Assembly (NCBI RefSeq): GCF_025685575.1
Contig: NZ_JAGSYD010000001.1
Span: 1,057,852 to 1,121,851, forward strand
Length of the DNA: 64,000 nucleotides
From: Granulicella cerasi
Lineage (GTDB): Bacteria; Acidobacteriota; Terriglobia; Terriglobales; Acidobacteriaceae
Direction of reading: 5' to 3'
Numbering within the stretch: the stretch's first letter is position 1; every line of letters starts with the position of its first letter. Under the pieces are notes generated by a model. The model made no database searches. It had not been told where the DNA came from and was given only the letters and a program-made list of their open reading frames with translations. Below, in pieces: positions 53,268-61,031 of this stretch. The translations under genes and the position numbers were made by a program.

Positions 53268-54182
53268 TTACCAGAGCACGCCGTGAATCGGTTTCTCGGG
53301 TGCGGGCACATCGGTTTCGCCGAGGAGCTGGCGCAGGTTGATCTCGATCGTCTTGCAGATCGCGGTCATCGGCACATCGAAGATGGAGTTATCGAAGGGG
53401 TCTTCGAGGTCGCGGCCGATCTTGTCGAGCGCGAGGAACATGAAGCCCACCAGCGTCGAGCCGAGCGGCGTGAACCAGCCAAGTTGCTGCACCATGCCCA
53501 TCGGCAGCACAAGGCAGTAAAGCTGCACGAACAACTGAGGGAAGTAGTCGTACTGCTTGGGTAATGGAGTGTTCTTGATGCGCTCCAGGCCGCCCTGCGC
53601 ATCGGCAAGGTCGTCGAGGTTGCGGTCCATCGCCTGCCACGCGAGGTGCGAGGTCCAGCCTTTGTCCTTGGCTTCAAGCAACATGCGGCCCATGCGGAGT
53701 TGCAGCTCGAGCGGCACGTTGTTGCGCGTCTTCAGATACTCGATCTCATCCTTCGGCAGGATGCGAGCGAGCTCCTCCCACGGCGGAAGCTGGCGGAGAT
53801 GCTGACGCAGAGCATGCACGTAAGCGATCTGATGATGCGTCAGCGAAACCTGCAGGGCTTCTACTTCAGGAACCTCGTCGGGGTTATTGGCGCGGATGGC
53901 CGAGACCACCTGGCGTGCAAACGAGCGTGAGTTATTCACGACCGCGCCCCACAGCGTGCGGCCCTCCCACCAGCGTCCGTAGGCTGAGTTGTTGCGGAAG
54001 CCCACGATGACACCGATGGCAGAACCGTACAGGCCGAGCGGCACATGCGGTGAGCCGAGCCAGGTCCAGTGCATCACCTTGAAGCCGAAGACGACCACGA
54101 GGTCGTACAGCGCCATCAGCAATACCGGAAGACCCACGTAGGCGACCATGCGCCGCAGTTGCGGCTCACGAGGAACGATCAC
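53268..54182 (-). CDS. Bestrophin-family anion channel
   Basis: 304 residues; matches the bacterial bestrophin / RFP-TM family. Signs are VPLGLYGSAIGVIVGFRNNSAYGRWWEGR (the conserved arginine-rich loop after the first helix pair), LVGFMFLALDKIGRDLEDPFDN and the final ICKTIEINLRQLLGE. Bestrophins form pentameric channels for chloride or bicarbonate. The start overlaps the stop of the carbonic anhydrase gene by four bases, so the two proteins are probably made together, which suggests bicarbonate passage. Confidence 0.88.
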   Translation of the reverse strand: MIVPREPQLRRMVAYVGLPVLLMALYDLVVVFGFKVMHWTWLGSPHVPLGLYGSAIGVIVGFRNNSAYGRWWEGRTLWGAVVNNSRSFARQVVSAIRANNPDEVPEVEALQVSLTHHQIAYVHALRQHLRQLPPWEELARILPKDEIEYLKTRNNVPLELQLRMGRMLLEAKDKGWTSHLAWQAMDRNLDDLADAQGGLERIKNTPLPKQYDYFPQLFVQLYCLVLPMGMVQQLGWFTPLGSTLVGFMFLALDKIGRDLEDPFDNSIFDVPMTAICKTIEINLRQLLGETDVPAPEKPIHGVLW

Positions 54183-54820
54183 GCGGTGGCTCCTACTGCT
54201 TCGAAGACGCTCGAGCCATCTTCGGCGATGCGGACTTCGCCGGTGCCGAGGTCATAGACCCAGCCGGAGACGGTCAGCTTTTCCTGTGCGAGCGCGCCTG
54301 CGACGGACGGATGCGTCTTCAGGTGCTGAAGCTGCAGCAGAACGTTGCGCTCGGTGAGGCGGCGAAGCTTGTCGTGCGCAGTCTCATCGTCCTTCGCCAT
54401 CATTTCGGCGACGACCGACGCGGCCTGCGCATTACGCAGCCACTGCTTCACGGTCGGCAGCGAGTCGAGCGACGACGGGTTACGCAGAGCCTTCATCGCG
54501 CCGCAATCCGAGTGGCCGCAAACGACGATATGCTGCACACCGAGCGCGTTCACCGCGTACTCGATCACCGCCGAGACGCCACCGAGCATTTCGCCATAGG
54601 CCGGCACGAGGTTGCCAACGTTGCGCGTGGTGAAGAGCTCGCCGGGAGCGGCGCTGGTGACGGTTTCGATGTCGATGCGCGAATCAGCGCAGGTGATCAT
54701 CAGCGTGTGCGGCTTCTGCGGAGTGGTCGCGGCGGTCTTGTACTTTTCTGCGTTCTCCGCGTAGGGGCCGCTTTGGAAGCGGCGAATTCCATCCTTCAAA
54801 CGATCCAGAGCATTTGGCAT
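54179..54820 (-). CDS. Beta-class carbonic anhydrase
   Basis: 213 residues from the ATG at 54820. The zinc ligands are Cys44 (ITCADSRID, with Asp46 and Arg48), His103 and Cys106 (VVCGHSDCGAMKAL). It interconverts carbon dioxide and bicarbonate. The stop overlaps the bestrophin start as ATGA. The upstream frame extension to 54874 has no ribosome site and is rejected. Confidence 0.93.
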   Translation of the reverse strand: MPNALDRLKDGIRRFQSGPYAENAEKYKTAATTPQKPHTLMITCADSRIDIETVTSAAPGELFTTRNVGNLVPAYGEMLGGVSAVIEYAVNALGVQHIVVCGHSDCGAMKALRNPSSLDSLPTVKQWLRNAQAASVVAEMMAKDDETAHDKLRRLTERNVLLQLQHLKTHPSVAGALAQEKLTVSGWVYDLGTGEVRIAEDGSSVFEAVGATA

Positions 54821-55024
54821 GGGGGGGAAGCTATCTCCTGGTCTGTGCCACAAAAGTGTGGGCAATTGTTGCAAACGTGGCGCGCAAACCTGCTGCGCAA
54901 TTCAGCGCGCCAGACAGCGGCGTGCCTTACATAAGGATGCAGCGAGGCCCTGTTTTGTGAGCAAAGCGTGTGGCAATCTTTCTACCGCAACAAAAGATAG
55001 GCAGCAATGGGAAAAGATCGCTTT

Positions 55025-55633
55025 TCAAGCCTTCCACTTAATGCTGCATCCCAAACTGGCACGCTGATCTTCGCTGGGCTTCTCGCCTGCGAGCACTTCG
55101 TCCATGGCGCGACGCAGATCTTCGCCGGTCACCAGCACGTTGTTGCCCGAGCCGTCTGCGCGACGAGGGCGGCTGCCGTCCATCTGTCCGCGATAGACGA
55201 GCTCCATGTCGGAGTTGAAGAGGAAGAAGTCAGGCGTACATTCGGCACCGTAGCTGCGGGCCACTTCCTGAGCTTCGTCGAGCAGGTAGGGGAAGTTCCA
55301 GCCGAGTCGCTGGGCCTGCTCGCGCATGCCGTCCGGGCCATCAGCGGGATACTGCTCCACGTCATTTGGCTGGATGGCGGCGATGGCGATCTTGCCTGCA
55401 TAGTCACGACCAATGTTGCCGATTTCGACCTCGAGGTGCTTCACGTAGGGGCAGTGCGCGCATACGAACATCACCAACAGTCCGGCATGTAACCCGGGGG
55501 TAGCCTTGGACTCGTCCCACGTCGCAGTGAACACGTCATCGCGACTGAGGGCCTTGCCCGAAATCACGTCCACCAGTTCGAAGGCGGGTGCGAGTGTTCC
55601 CAGTTGCACCATTTTTGATTCAACCCTTGCCAT
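55025..55633 (-). CDS. Thioredoxin-family / peroxiredoxin-like protein
   Basis: 202 residues, thioredoxin fold. The active-site pair is Cys58 and Cys61 in FVCAHCPYVKHLE. The segments LGTLAPAFELVDV at the start and IAIAAIQPNDVEQYPADGPDGM, with DEAQEVARSYGAECTPDFFLF (containing the cis-proline), are typical of cytosolic AhpC/TSA-like redox proteins found in Acidobacteria. No signal peptide. A start at 55612 (MVQLG) is also possible. It is a stand-alone gene, divergent from the protease at 55748. Confidence 0.82.
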   Translation of the reverse strand: MARVESKMVQLGTLAPAFELVDVISGKALSRDDVFTATWDESKATPGLHAGLLVMFVCAHCPYVKHLEVEIGNIGRDYAGKIAIAAIQPNDVEQYPADGPDGMREQAQRLGWNFPYLLDEAQEVARSYGAECTPDFFLFNSDMELVYRGQMDGSRPRRADGSGNNVLVTGEDLRRAMDEVLAGEKPSEDQRASLGCSIKWKA

Positions 55634-55747
55634 TGCTTTTGCGTCCTCCGAAAAAGATCATAACTACCTTGTATGAGAGTGATTGCAGCGTGGTCGCGGT
55701 TGCCGTACTCTCAGCACAACGTATCTCCTTGCAACCTCGAGGCATTC

Positions 55748-58700
55748 ATGTCGATCCATTCTCTCGTTCGTAGAGCGTCTTTGCTATTTGTTTCCCTTGC
55801 AGCGACCGCGGGCCTTGCAGCACAGACCACCGCCTCGTCACTGCTGAAGCCCGTGGCACAGGTTAATCGCGTGGCGGCCAACGCGGACTTCTCCGCGCAT
55901 GTGCAGATGCAAAACCAGCTGCCCAAGTGGGTCGCGGCAACGTCGCAGACCACCAGTGGCGTAGACCTCTCCGAGCCGATGTCCGTAACGATCGCCCTGC
56001 AGCGCTCGGACGCAGCGGAAGCGGCTTTCGAGCAGATGCTGAGCGATCAGCAGAACGCAGCGTCGCCGCTTTACCACCACTGGCTTACGGGTAATGAGAT
56101 TGGCAAGCTTTACGGCCCGACGGACAGCGATATCGCTGCCGTGGAAGCCTGGGCCGCCTCCGAAGGACTGACAGTCACCTCGGTCGCATCGTCGCGTATC
56201 TCCATCGAAGTGACTGGCCGCATGAGCGCCGTCGCGTCGGCGTTCCGCACCTCGTTTGCGAACTTCAACCAGACCAACGGCGCGACGCGCCTCTCGGCTG
56301 TTTCGGAGCCTTCGATTCCCGCAGCGCTCTCCGGCGTGATCAGCCACATCAATGGCCTGACCCAGACCGTGCACCACACCTCGCTGCAGAGCCGCCTCGT
56401 GCAGGCCACATCGGCCAACACCGGAAGCAACACCACGGTGCAGCCCAACCTGACCTCGTCCAGCGGATCGCACTACGTGACGCCGTCTGACTTCAACACG
56501 ATTTACGACATTGCGAGCGTTTTGAGCGGGGGTAACACCGGCTCGAAGATCGGTTCCACCACGCAGCGCCTGGCCATCATCGGTCGTTCGCGCGTAGCTA
56601 CCACCGACATCCAGAACTTCGACAACCTGACCGGCCTGACGTACGTTGCACCCAACGTCATCCTCGCAGGCACCGACCCCGGCACCACGAATGATGGCAA
56701 CCAGGACGAAGCCACACTCGACGTCAACCGCGTACAGGGCACAGCGACCGGTGTGCAGACGGACCTCGTCATCGCCAAGAGCACGAATACGCAGGACGGT
56801 GTATACATCGCTTCCAACTATGTCGTGAACACGCTGAATGCCAGCACGCTGACCGATCAGATCATGAGTCTGTCCTTCGGCCTCTGCGAACTCGAAGGCG
56901 GCTCCAGCGATACCGCAACCTATAACAACCTGTTCAAGACGGCGGCAGCGGAAGGTGTTTCGGTGTTCGTTTCCTCCGGCGACTCCGGCGCCAACGGCTG
57001 CTACTCGGCTGGCCAGGCTGCGGTGAACGCTTCGGCATCATCGAACGACCTTTGCGGACAATACGTTACCTGCGTCGGTGGTACTCAGTTTGTCGAAGGT
57101 AGCGGAACCTCCTACTGGTCGTCGAGCAACACATCGTCGTTGGGTTCGGCCCAGAGCTACATCCCGGAAGGCGTGTGGAACGAGCCGACCTCCACCTCGA
57201 ACGGCAAGACGAGCTATGTGATGGCAGCGGGGGGCGGTGCGCCATCGATCTACCTAGCCAAACCCTCCTGGCAAACAGGGACGGGCGTTTCATCAAGCCA
57301 GCTCTATCGCATGACGCCTGACGTTTCCTTCACCTCGGCGGGCCACGACGGTTACCTCGGTTGCGTTGCGTACGCGTACCCCACCTACAACATCTGCAAC
57401 GCCTCGCAGGGAACGTACTACTACCTCATCTTCTCGGGTACTTCAGCCGCCGCTCCGTCGATGGCCGCCATCTCGGCGCTCCTCAATACGAAGATGGGCA
57501 GCGCGCAGGGCCTGTTGAATCCGATGCTCTACACCGTGGCCAATGGCAGCTACGCCAGCACGGCTGTGCATGATGTGACGCCGACCACTTCGGGTGTCGG
57601 CAGCTCCTGCACCGTGAACACGGTTTCCAACTGCAACAACTCCACCCCCTCGAGCTCCGGTCTCACGGTGAGCGCGACCTCCGGCGTGGTGGGTTATGCC
57701 GTCACCACCGGCTATGACATGGCGACGGGCATCGGCTCGCTCGATGTGGCGAACTTCCTCACGGCAGCCGTCGCAACGCAGACCATCAGCACCACGCTGA
57801 AGGTGACCGCTGCGCCGACGTCGGTGGCCCTTGGTTCGTCGACGACCGTCACGGCGACGTTGACCCCGTCCTCGACCAACAGCACCGCCGCTACGGGCAC
57901 GGTGACCTTCTCGGCCACGCCCTCCGGCTCCACCACGGCAACGACCATCGGCACGGCCAGCATCTCGTCGAACGCTGCCAAGCTGGTCTGGACGCCGACC
58001 GCAGCCGGAACCTACACCGTCACGGCGACCTACGCTGGTGACAGCAACTACAGCACGTCCACCGATTCCACTGGAACGCAGGTCGTGGTCGCCAACGCCT
58101 TCACGATTACCGCGGCTGCTACCAGCTTGCCTGCTTCGGGCACGCTGGTTTCGGGCACGTCTGTAACGGACGCGATCACCGTCACCTCGGTCAACTCCTT
58201 CGCGGGCACCGTAGCCCTTACCTGCAAGGTCACTGCGGCTTCCACCTCCACGGCTGACACCGCCGCCGCCGCGGGTGCAGGCTGCTCGCTCACGCCGGCT
58301 TCGGCTGCGATCACCGGCAGCACCACCGGCGCGTCGGTGCTCACGATCACGAGCACAGCTGGCACCTCCGGCAGCATCAATGTCGTAGTCAGCGGCACGA
58401 GCGGAACCAGCACAGGCTCTTCGCCCACCATCACGGTCAAGCTGACCCCGCCAAGCTTCACGGTCACCTCGTCGCCGACCTCGGTAACGGTGATCAGCGG
58501 CACGAGCGGAACCTCCACGCTCACGCTCACCTCGGTGAACGGGTTTGCCGGAGCTGTTGGAAGCTTCAGCTGCACCGCGACGAACTCCAGCGGAACGGCT
58601 GCGGGCACCTGCTCGGTTTCGCCGAGCTCGGTCACCCTGGCTTCCGGCGGCACAGGCGTAGCGACGGTAACGGTTTCGCCGACGGCTGGCACGACGGGCG

Positions 58701-59329
58701 CGCTGAACATCGCACTCTCGGCGACGGGAACGACGACCGGCGCATCCACCTCGTACACGGGAACCTGCCTGAGCGCGGGCAACTACTGCCTCACCGTCAC
58801 GGTGAGCCCGACGCTGACGATCGCTGCTAACCCGACCTCGCTCGCCTTCACCTCAGGAGCGACCTCAGGTAACACGAGCCTCATCACTCTGCAGACTGCA
58901 ACCGGCGTGAGTGGAACGGCCTCGGTGAGCTGCACGCTCAGCGGCTCTTCACCTGCATATCCTCCGACCTGCTCGCTCTCGTCCACTTCGGTGACGCTGG
59001 CCTCGGCAGGCTCGGGAACGACGACCCTCACGATCGGTTCTACGACCGCTGTGACAGCTGCTTCGAAGTCACTCGCTGGCTTCAGCGGCTGGCGCGTAGG
59101 AGCGCTGGCCTTCGGCCTGGCAACGCTGTTTGCCTTCCGTCGCCGTCGCTCGGTCGCATCGCTCGCAGCGTTCGGTCTGCTGTTGCTCGGTCTCACCACG
59201 ATGACGGGATGCGGTGGAGACACCGCGCCGAAGTCCACGAAGTCCTCGTCGGGAAGCTACACCGCAACCGTAACGGCGACGCTGAACGGACAGTCCGTGA
59301 GCACCACGGTCGCGGTCACGATCAACTAA
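55748..59329 (+). CDS. Secreted S53 (sedolisin/kumamolisin-type) protease with Ig-like repeats
   Basis: 1193 residues from the ATG at 55748; signal peptide 1-25 ending GLAAQ. The pro-domain (about 50-200) has the usual LYHHWLTGNEIGKLYGPT block. The catalytic domain holds Glu321 and Asp325 (DEATLDVNR), the oxyanion Asp412 (SSGDSGANGC) and nucleophile Ser566 (SGTSAAAPS), so the acid-stable serine-carboxyl protease site is complete. Several Ig-like repeats follow, to about 1130. The C terminus has two membrane-like stretches split by FRRRRS, with a lipobox-like MTGC, a sorting-like tail seen in other acidobacterial secreted proteins. Such enzymes work at low pH. Confidence 0.88.
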   Translation: MSIHSLVRRASLLFVSLAATAGLAAQTTASSLLKPVAQVNRVAANADFSAHVQMQNQLPKWVAATSQTTSGVDLSEPMSVTIALQRSDAAEAAFEQMLSDQQNAASPLYHHWLTGNEIGKLYGPTDSDIAAVEAWAASEGLTVTSVASSRISIEVTGRMSAVASAFRTSFANFNQTNGATRLSAVSEPSIPAALSGVISHINGLTQTVHHTSLQSRLVQATSANTGSNTTVQPNLTSSSGSHYVTPSDFNTIYDIASVLSGGNTGSKIGSTTQRLAIIGRSRVATTDIQNFDNLTGLTYVAPNVILAGTDPGTTNDGNQDEATLDVNRVQGTATGVQTDLVIAKSTNTQDGVYIASNYVVNTLNASTLTDQIMSLSFGLCELEGGSSDTATYNNLFKTAAAEGVSVFVSSGDSGANGCYSAGQAAVNASASSNDLCGQYVTCVGGTQFVEGSGTSYWSSSNTSSLGSAQSYIPEGVWNEPTSTSNGKTSYVMAAGGGAPSIYLAKPSWQTGTGVSSSQLYRMTPDVSFTSAGHDGYLGCVAYAYPTYNICNASQGTYYYLIFSGTSAAAPSMAAISALLNTKMGSAQGLLNPMLYTVANGSYASTAVHDVTPTTSGVGSSCTVNTVSNCNNSTPSSSGLTVSATSGVVGYAVTTGYDMATGIGSLDVANFLTAAVATQTISTTLKVTAAPTSVALGSSTTVTATLTPSSTNSTAATGTVTFSATPSGSTTATTIGTASISSNAAKLVWTPTAAGTYTVTATYAGDSNYSTSTDSTGTQVVVANAFTITAAATSLPASGTLVSGTSVTDAITVTSVNSFAGTVALTCKVTAASTSTADTAAAAGAGCSLTPASAAITGSTTGASVLTITSTAGTSGSINVVVSGTSGTSTGSSPTITVKLTPPSFTVTSSPTSVTVISGTSGTSTLTLTSVNGFAGAVGSFSCTATNSSGTAAGTCSVSPSSVTLASGGTGVATVTVSPTAGTTGALNIALSATGTTTGASTSYTGTCLSAGNYCLTVTVSPTLTIAANPTSLAFTSGATSGNTSLITLQTATGVSGTASVSCTLSGSSPAYPPTCSLSSTSVTLASAGSGTTTLTIGSTTAVTAASKSLAGFSGWRVGALAFGLATLFAFRRRRSVASLAAFGLLLLGLTTMTGCGGDTAPKSTKSSSGSYTATVTATLNGQSVSTTVAVTIN

Positions 59330-59346
59330 CCCTTCAACCCCACATT

Positions 59347-59388
59347 GATCAAGGCCGGCGCTGATACAGCGCCGGTCTTGATCGTTTA
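59347..59388 (+). terminator. Intrinsic terminator after the S53 protease
   Basis: A 17-bp stem (59347-59363 with 59367-59383, one wobble pair) and GTTTAT after it. Confidence 0.9.
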
Positions 59389-59439
59389 TGGCAGCATTTT
59401 CCGGTGGTTTCGGCATCCAAATGCGTAGGGAGTTCCGTC

Positions 59440-59820
59440 ATGCGCATACTCACTTCATTCTTTCTCGCGGCTCTTACCGCTTCGGTCGCGGTTGCTCAAC
59501 AGCAACAGCCCGCACAACCACCACCGCCGCCTGCTCAGCCCGCAGCACCCAACACGGGCCGTAGCCCTGGGGGCGACGTGGGCTCCGGCGCAGGCGACGT
59601 CGGCAAAGGCACGGCTGCGGGCGCTGGACGCGTCGGCGAAGGCGTGGGCAAGGGAGCGGGCGATCTGGTCACCTTGCATCCCGTGGCGGGGGCCGAGAAC
59701 GTGGGCAAAGGCGCCGCAGTGGGAGGCAAGGACATCGGCGTCGGGGCCGCGAAGGGTACCGGCAAGATGGCCAAAGGTGCGGGGCGCGGTATCGGCAAAG
59801 GCGTGAAAAAGATCTTCTGA
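59440..59820 (+). CDS. Gly-rich exported protein
   Basis: 126 residues from the ATG at 59440. Signal peptide 1-18 (ASVAVAQ). The mature part is Gln/Pro-rich at first, then built of GKGxG / GVGKGAGD-type repeats, with a basic C terminus (GRGIGKGVKKIF). Low complexity; resembles glycine-rich envelope or DNA-binding tails rather than an enzyme. Function unknown. Confidence 0.65.
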   Translation: MRILTSFFLAALTASVAVAQQQQPAQPPPPPAQPAAPNTGRSPGGDVGSGAGDVGKGTAAGAGRVGEGVGKGAGDLVTLHPVAGAENVGKGAAVGGKDIGVGAAKGTGKMAKGAGRGIGKGVKKIF

Positions 59821-59950
59821 TCGGATTTGTTTTGTGCAGCTTAGGGTGGATGTTTTCAGATTTCCGCGGCGGCGCAGCAACATTTCGCGTGACACCGGTG
59901 TCTCAGAAAACGTGCTGGCGTTCCCATAACGCAGCAGAAGGAGATGCACC

Positions 59951-60247
59951 ATGAAGAAGACGTTTCTCGCTACCGTTCTCGGAGTCGGTTTGCTCGCGGG
60001 TGGCACGCTTGCTGCCGATGCGCAGATCGCTGTTCGTATCGGACCGCCGCCACCTCGTCGTGAAGTGATCCCTCCGCCGCGCCCGGGCTACGTCTGGCAC
60101 CCCGGCTATCACCGTTGGGACGGTGGCCGCTATGTCTGGGTCCCGGGTGAATATGCCGTTCCGCCGCGCCCCGGCGCCTACTGGGTTCCGGGTCACTGGG
60201 CGCATCGCCCCGGCGGTTACGTCTGGATCGAAGGCCACTATCGCTAG
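59951..60247 (+). CDS. WXXGXW-repeat (YXWV-type) exported protein
   Basis: 98 residues. Signal peptide 1-24 (LAADAQ). The mature part has four short aromatic repeats: PGYVWHPGYHRW, GRYVWVPGEYAVP, GAYWVPGHW and GGYVWIEGHYR, the pattern of the BcpO-related WXXGXW family found in many Gram-negatives. Likely a small outer-membrane-associated protein; role not known. Confidence 0.85.
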   Translation: MKKTFLATVLGVGLLAGGTLAADAQIAVRIGPPPPRREVIPPPRPGYVWHPGYHRWDGGRYVWVPGEYAVPPRPGAYWVPGHWAHRPGGYVWIEGHYR

Positions 60248-60271
60248 ACTCCAGTGCGGTACAGTACGAAG

Positions 60272-60299
60272 GCCGCAGAGCACCCTGCTCTGCGGCTTT
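60272..60299 (+). terminator. Intrinsic terminator after the WXXGXW gene
   Basis: GCCGCAGAGCA (60272-60282) pairs with TGCTCTGCGGC (60286-60296) around CCC; TTTC follows. Confidence 0.88.
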
Positions 60300-60341
60300 C
60301 GTTTGCGTTGAGGCTGCATATCGCGAAACACTGGAGGCGAT

Positions 60342-60941
60342 ATGAGTGAACTGACCGCACAAGACCGCGCTCGCCGCATCAAGGTACTGCTTTTCGACGT
60401 CGATGGCGTCCTCACCAACGGCGACATTACGATCGTCCCCTCGCCGGACGGCGACCGCTCCAAGGCGGTCGAGGTCAAAGGCTTCTCCGCGCATGACGGC
60501 ATGGGCATCTCCATCGCCCGGCTCGCTGGGCTGAAGGTTGGCTTCGTCACCAAGCGCGAGTCGCAGGTGGTGGCCATCCGCGCCAAGGACCTCAAGATCG
60601 ACCATCTGTATCAGGGCCAGTCGAACAAGCGCGAAGCTTTCGACAAGGTACTTGCAGACGAGGGCGTGACGGCGGATGAAGTCGCCTTCGTCGGCGACGA
60701 CATCATCGACCTGCCCGCGCTGCGCGTTGCCGGACTGGCGATCGCCGTTGCCAATGCGCGTCCGCAGGTGAAGGCGATGGCGCACTGGACGACGACGCAG
60801 GTCGGCGGACAGGGTGCTGGCCGCGATGCCATCGACTTCATCCTCGAGGCCCAGGGCGTGCTGGATTCGACGATCGAGGCATACCTTGATCCGAGCAATC
60901 CTGCGGCGAAAAAAGCGGATATCGGCACAGGGAAAATGTAG
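60342..60941 (+). CDS. kdsC: KdsC-type KDO-8-phosphate phosphatase
   Basis: 199 residues; HAD-superfamily C0 phosphatase that frees KDO for the LPS core. Catalytic Asp19 and Asp21 are in LLFDVDGVLTNGD. KGFSAHDGMGISIARLAGLKVGFVTKRES is typical, as is VAFVGDDIIDLPALRVAGLAIAVANA for motif III/IV. The last 15 residues are extra, Ala/Lys-rich. No kdsA or kdsB lies beside it. Confidence 0.88.
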   Translation: MSELTAQDRARRIKVLLFDVDGVLTNGDITIVPSPDGDRSKAVEVKGFSAHDGMGISIARLAGLKVGFVTKRESQVVAIRAKDLKIDHLYQGQSNKREAFDKVLADEGVTADEVAFVGDDIIDLPALRVAGLAIAVANARPQVKAMAHWTTTQVGGQGAGRDAIDFILEAQGVLDSTIEAYLDPSNPAAKKADIGTGKM

Positions 60942-61031
60942 CTCGCGCGGCGCAGGTGGTTTCTGCTGAAACACTTGCGCCGCATCAAATCTTCAGGCGA
61001 AGACCAGGCGAATCCTGCGCTAGAATGAGCC

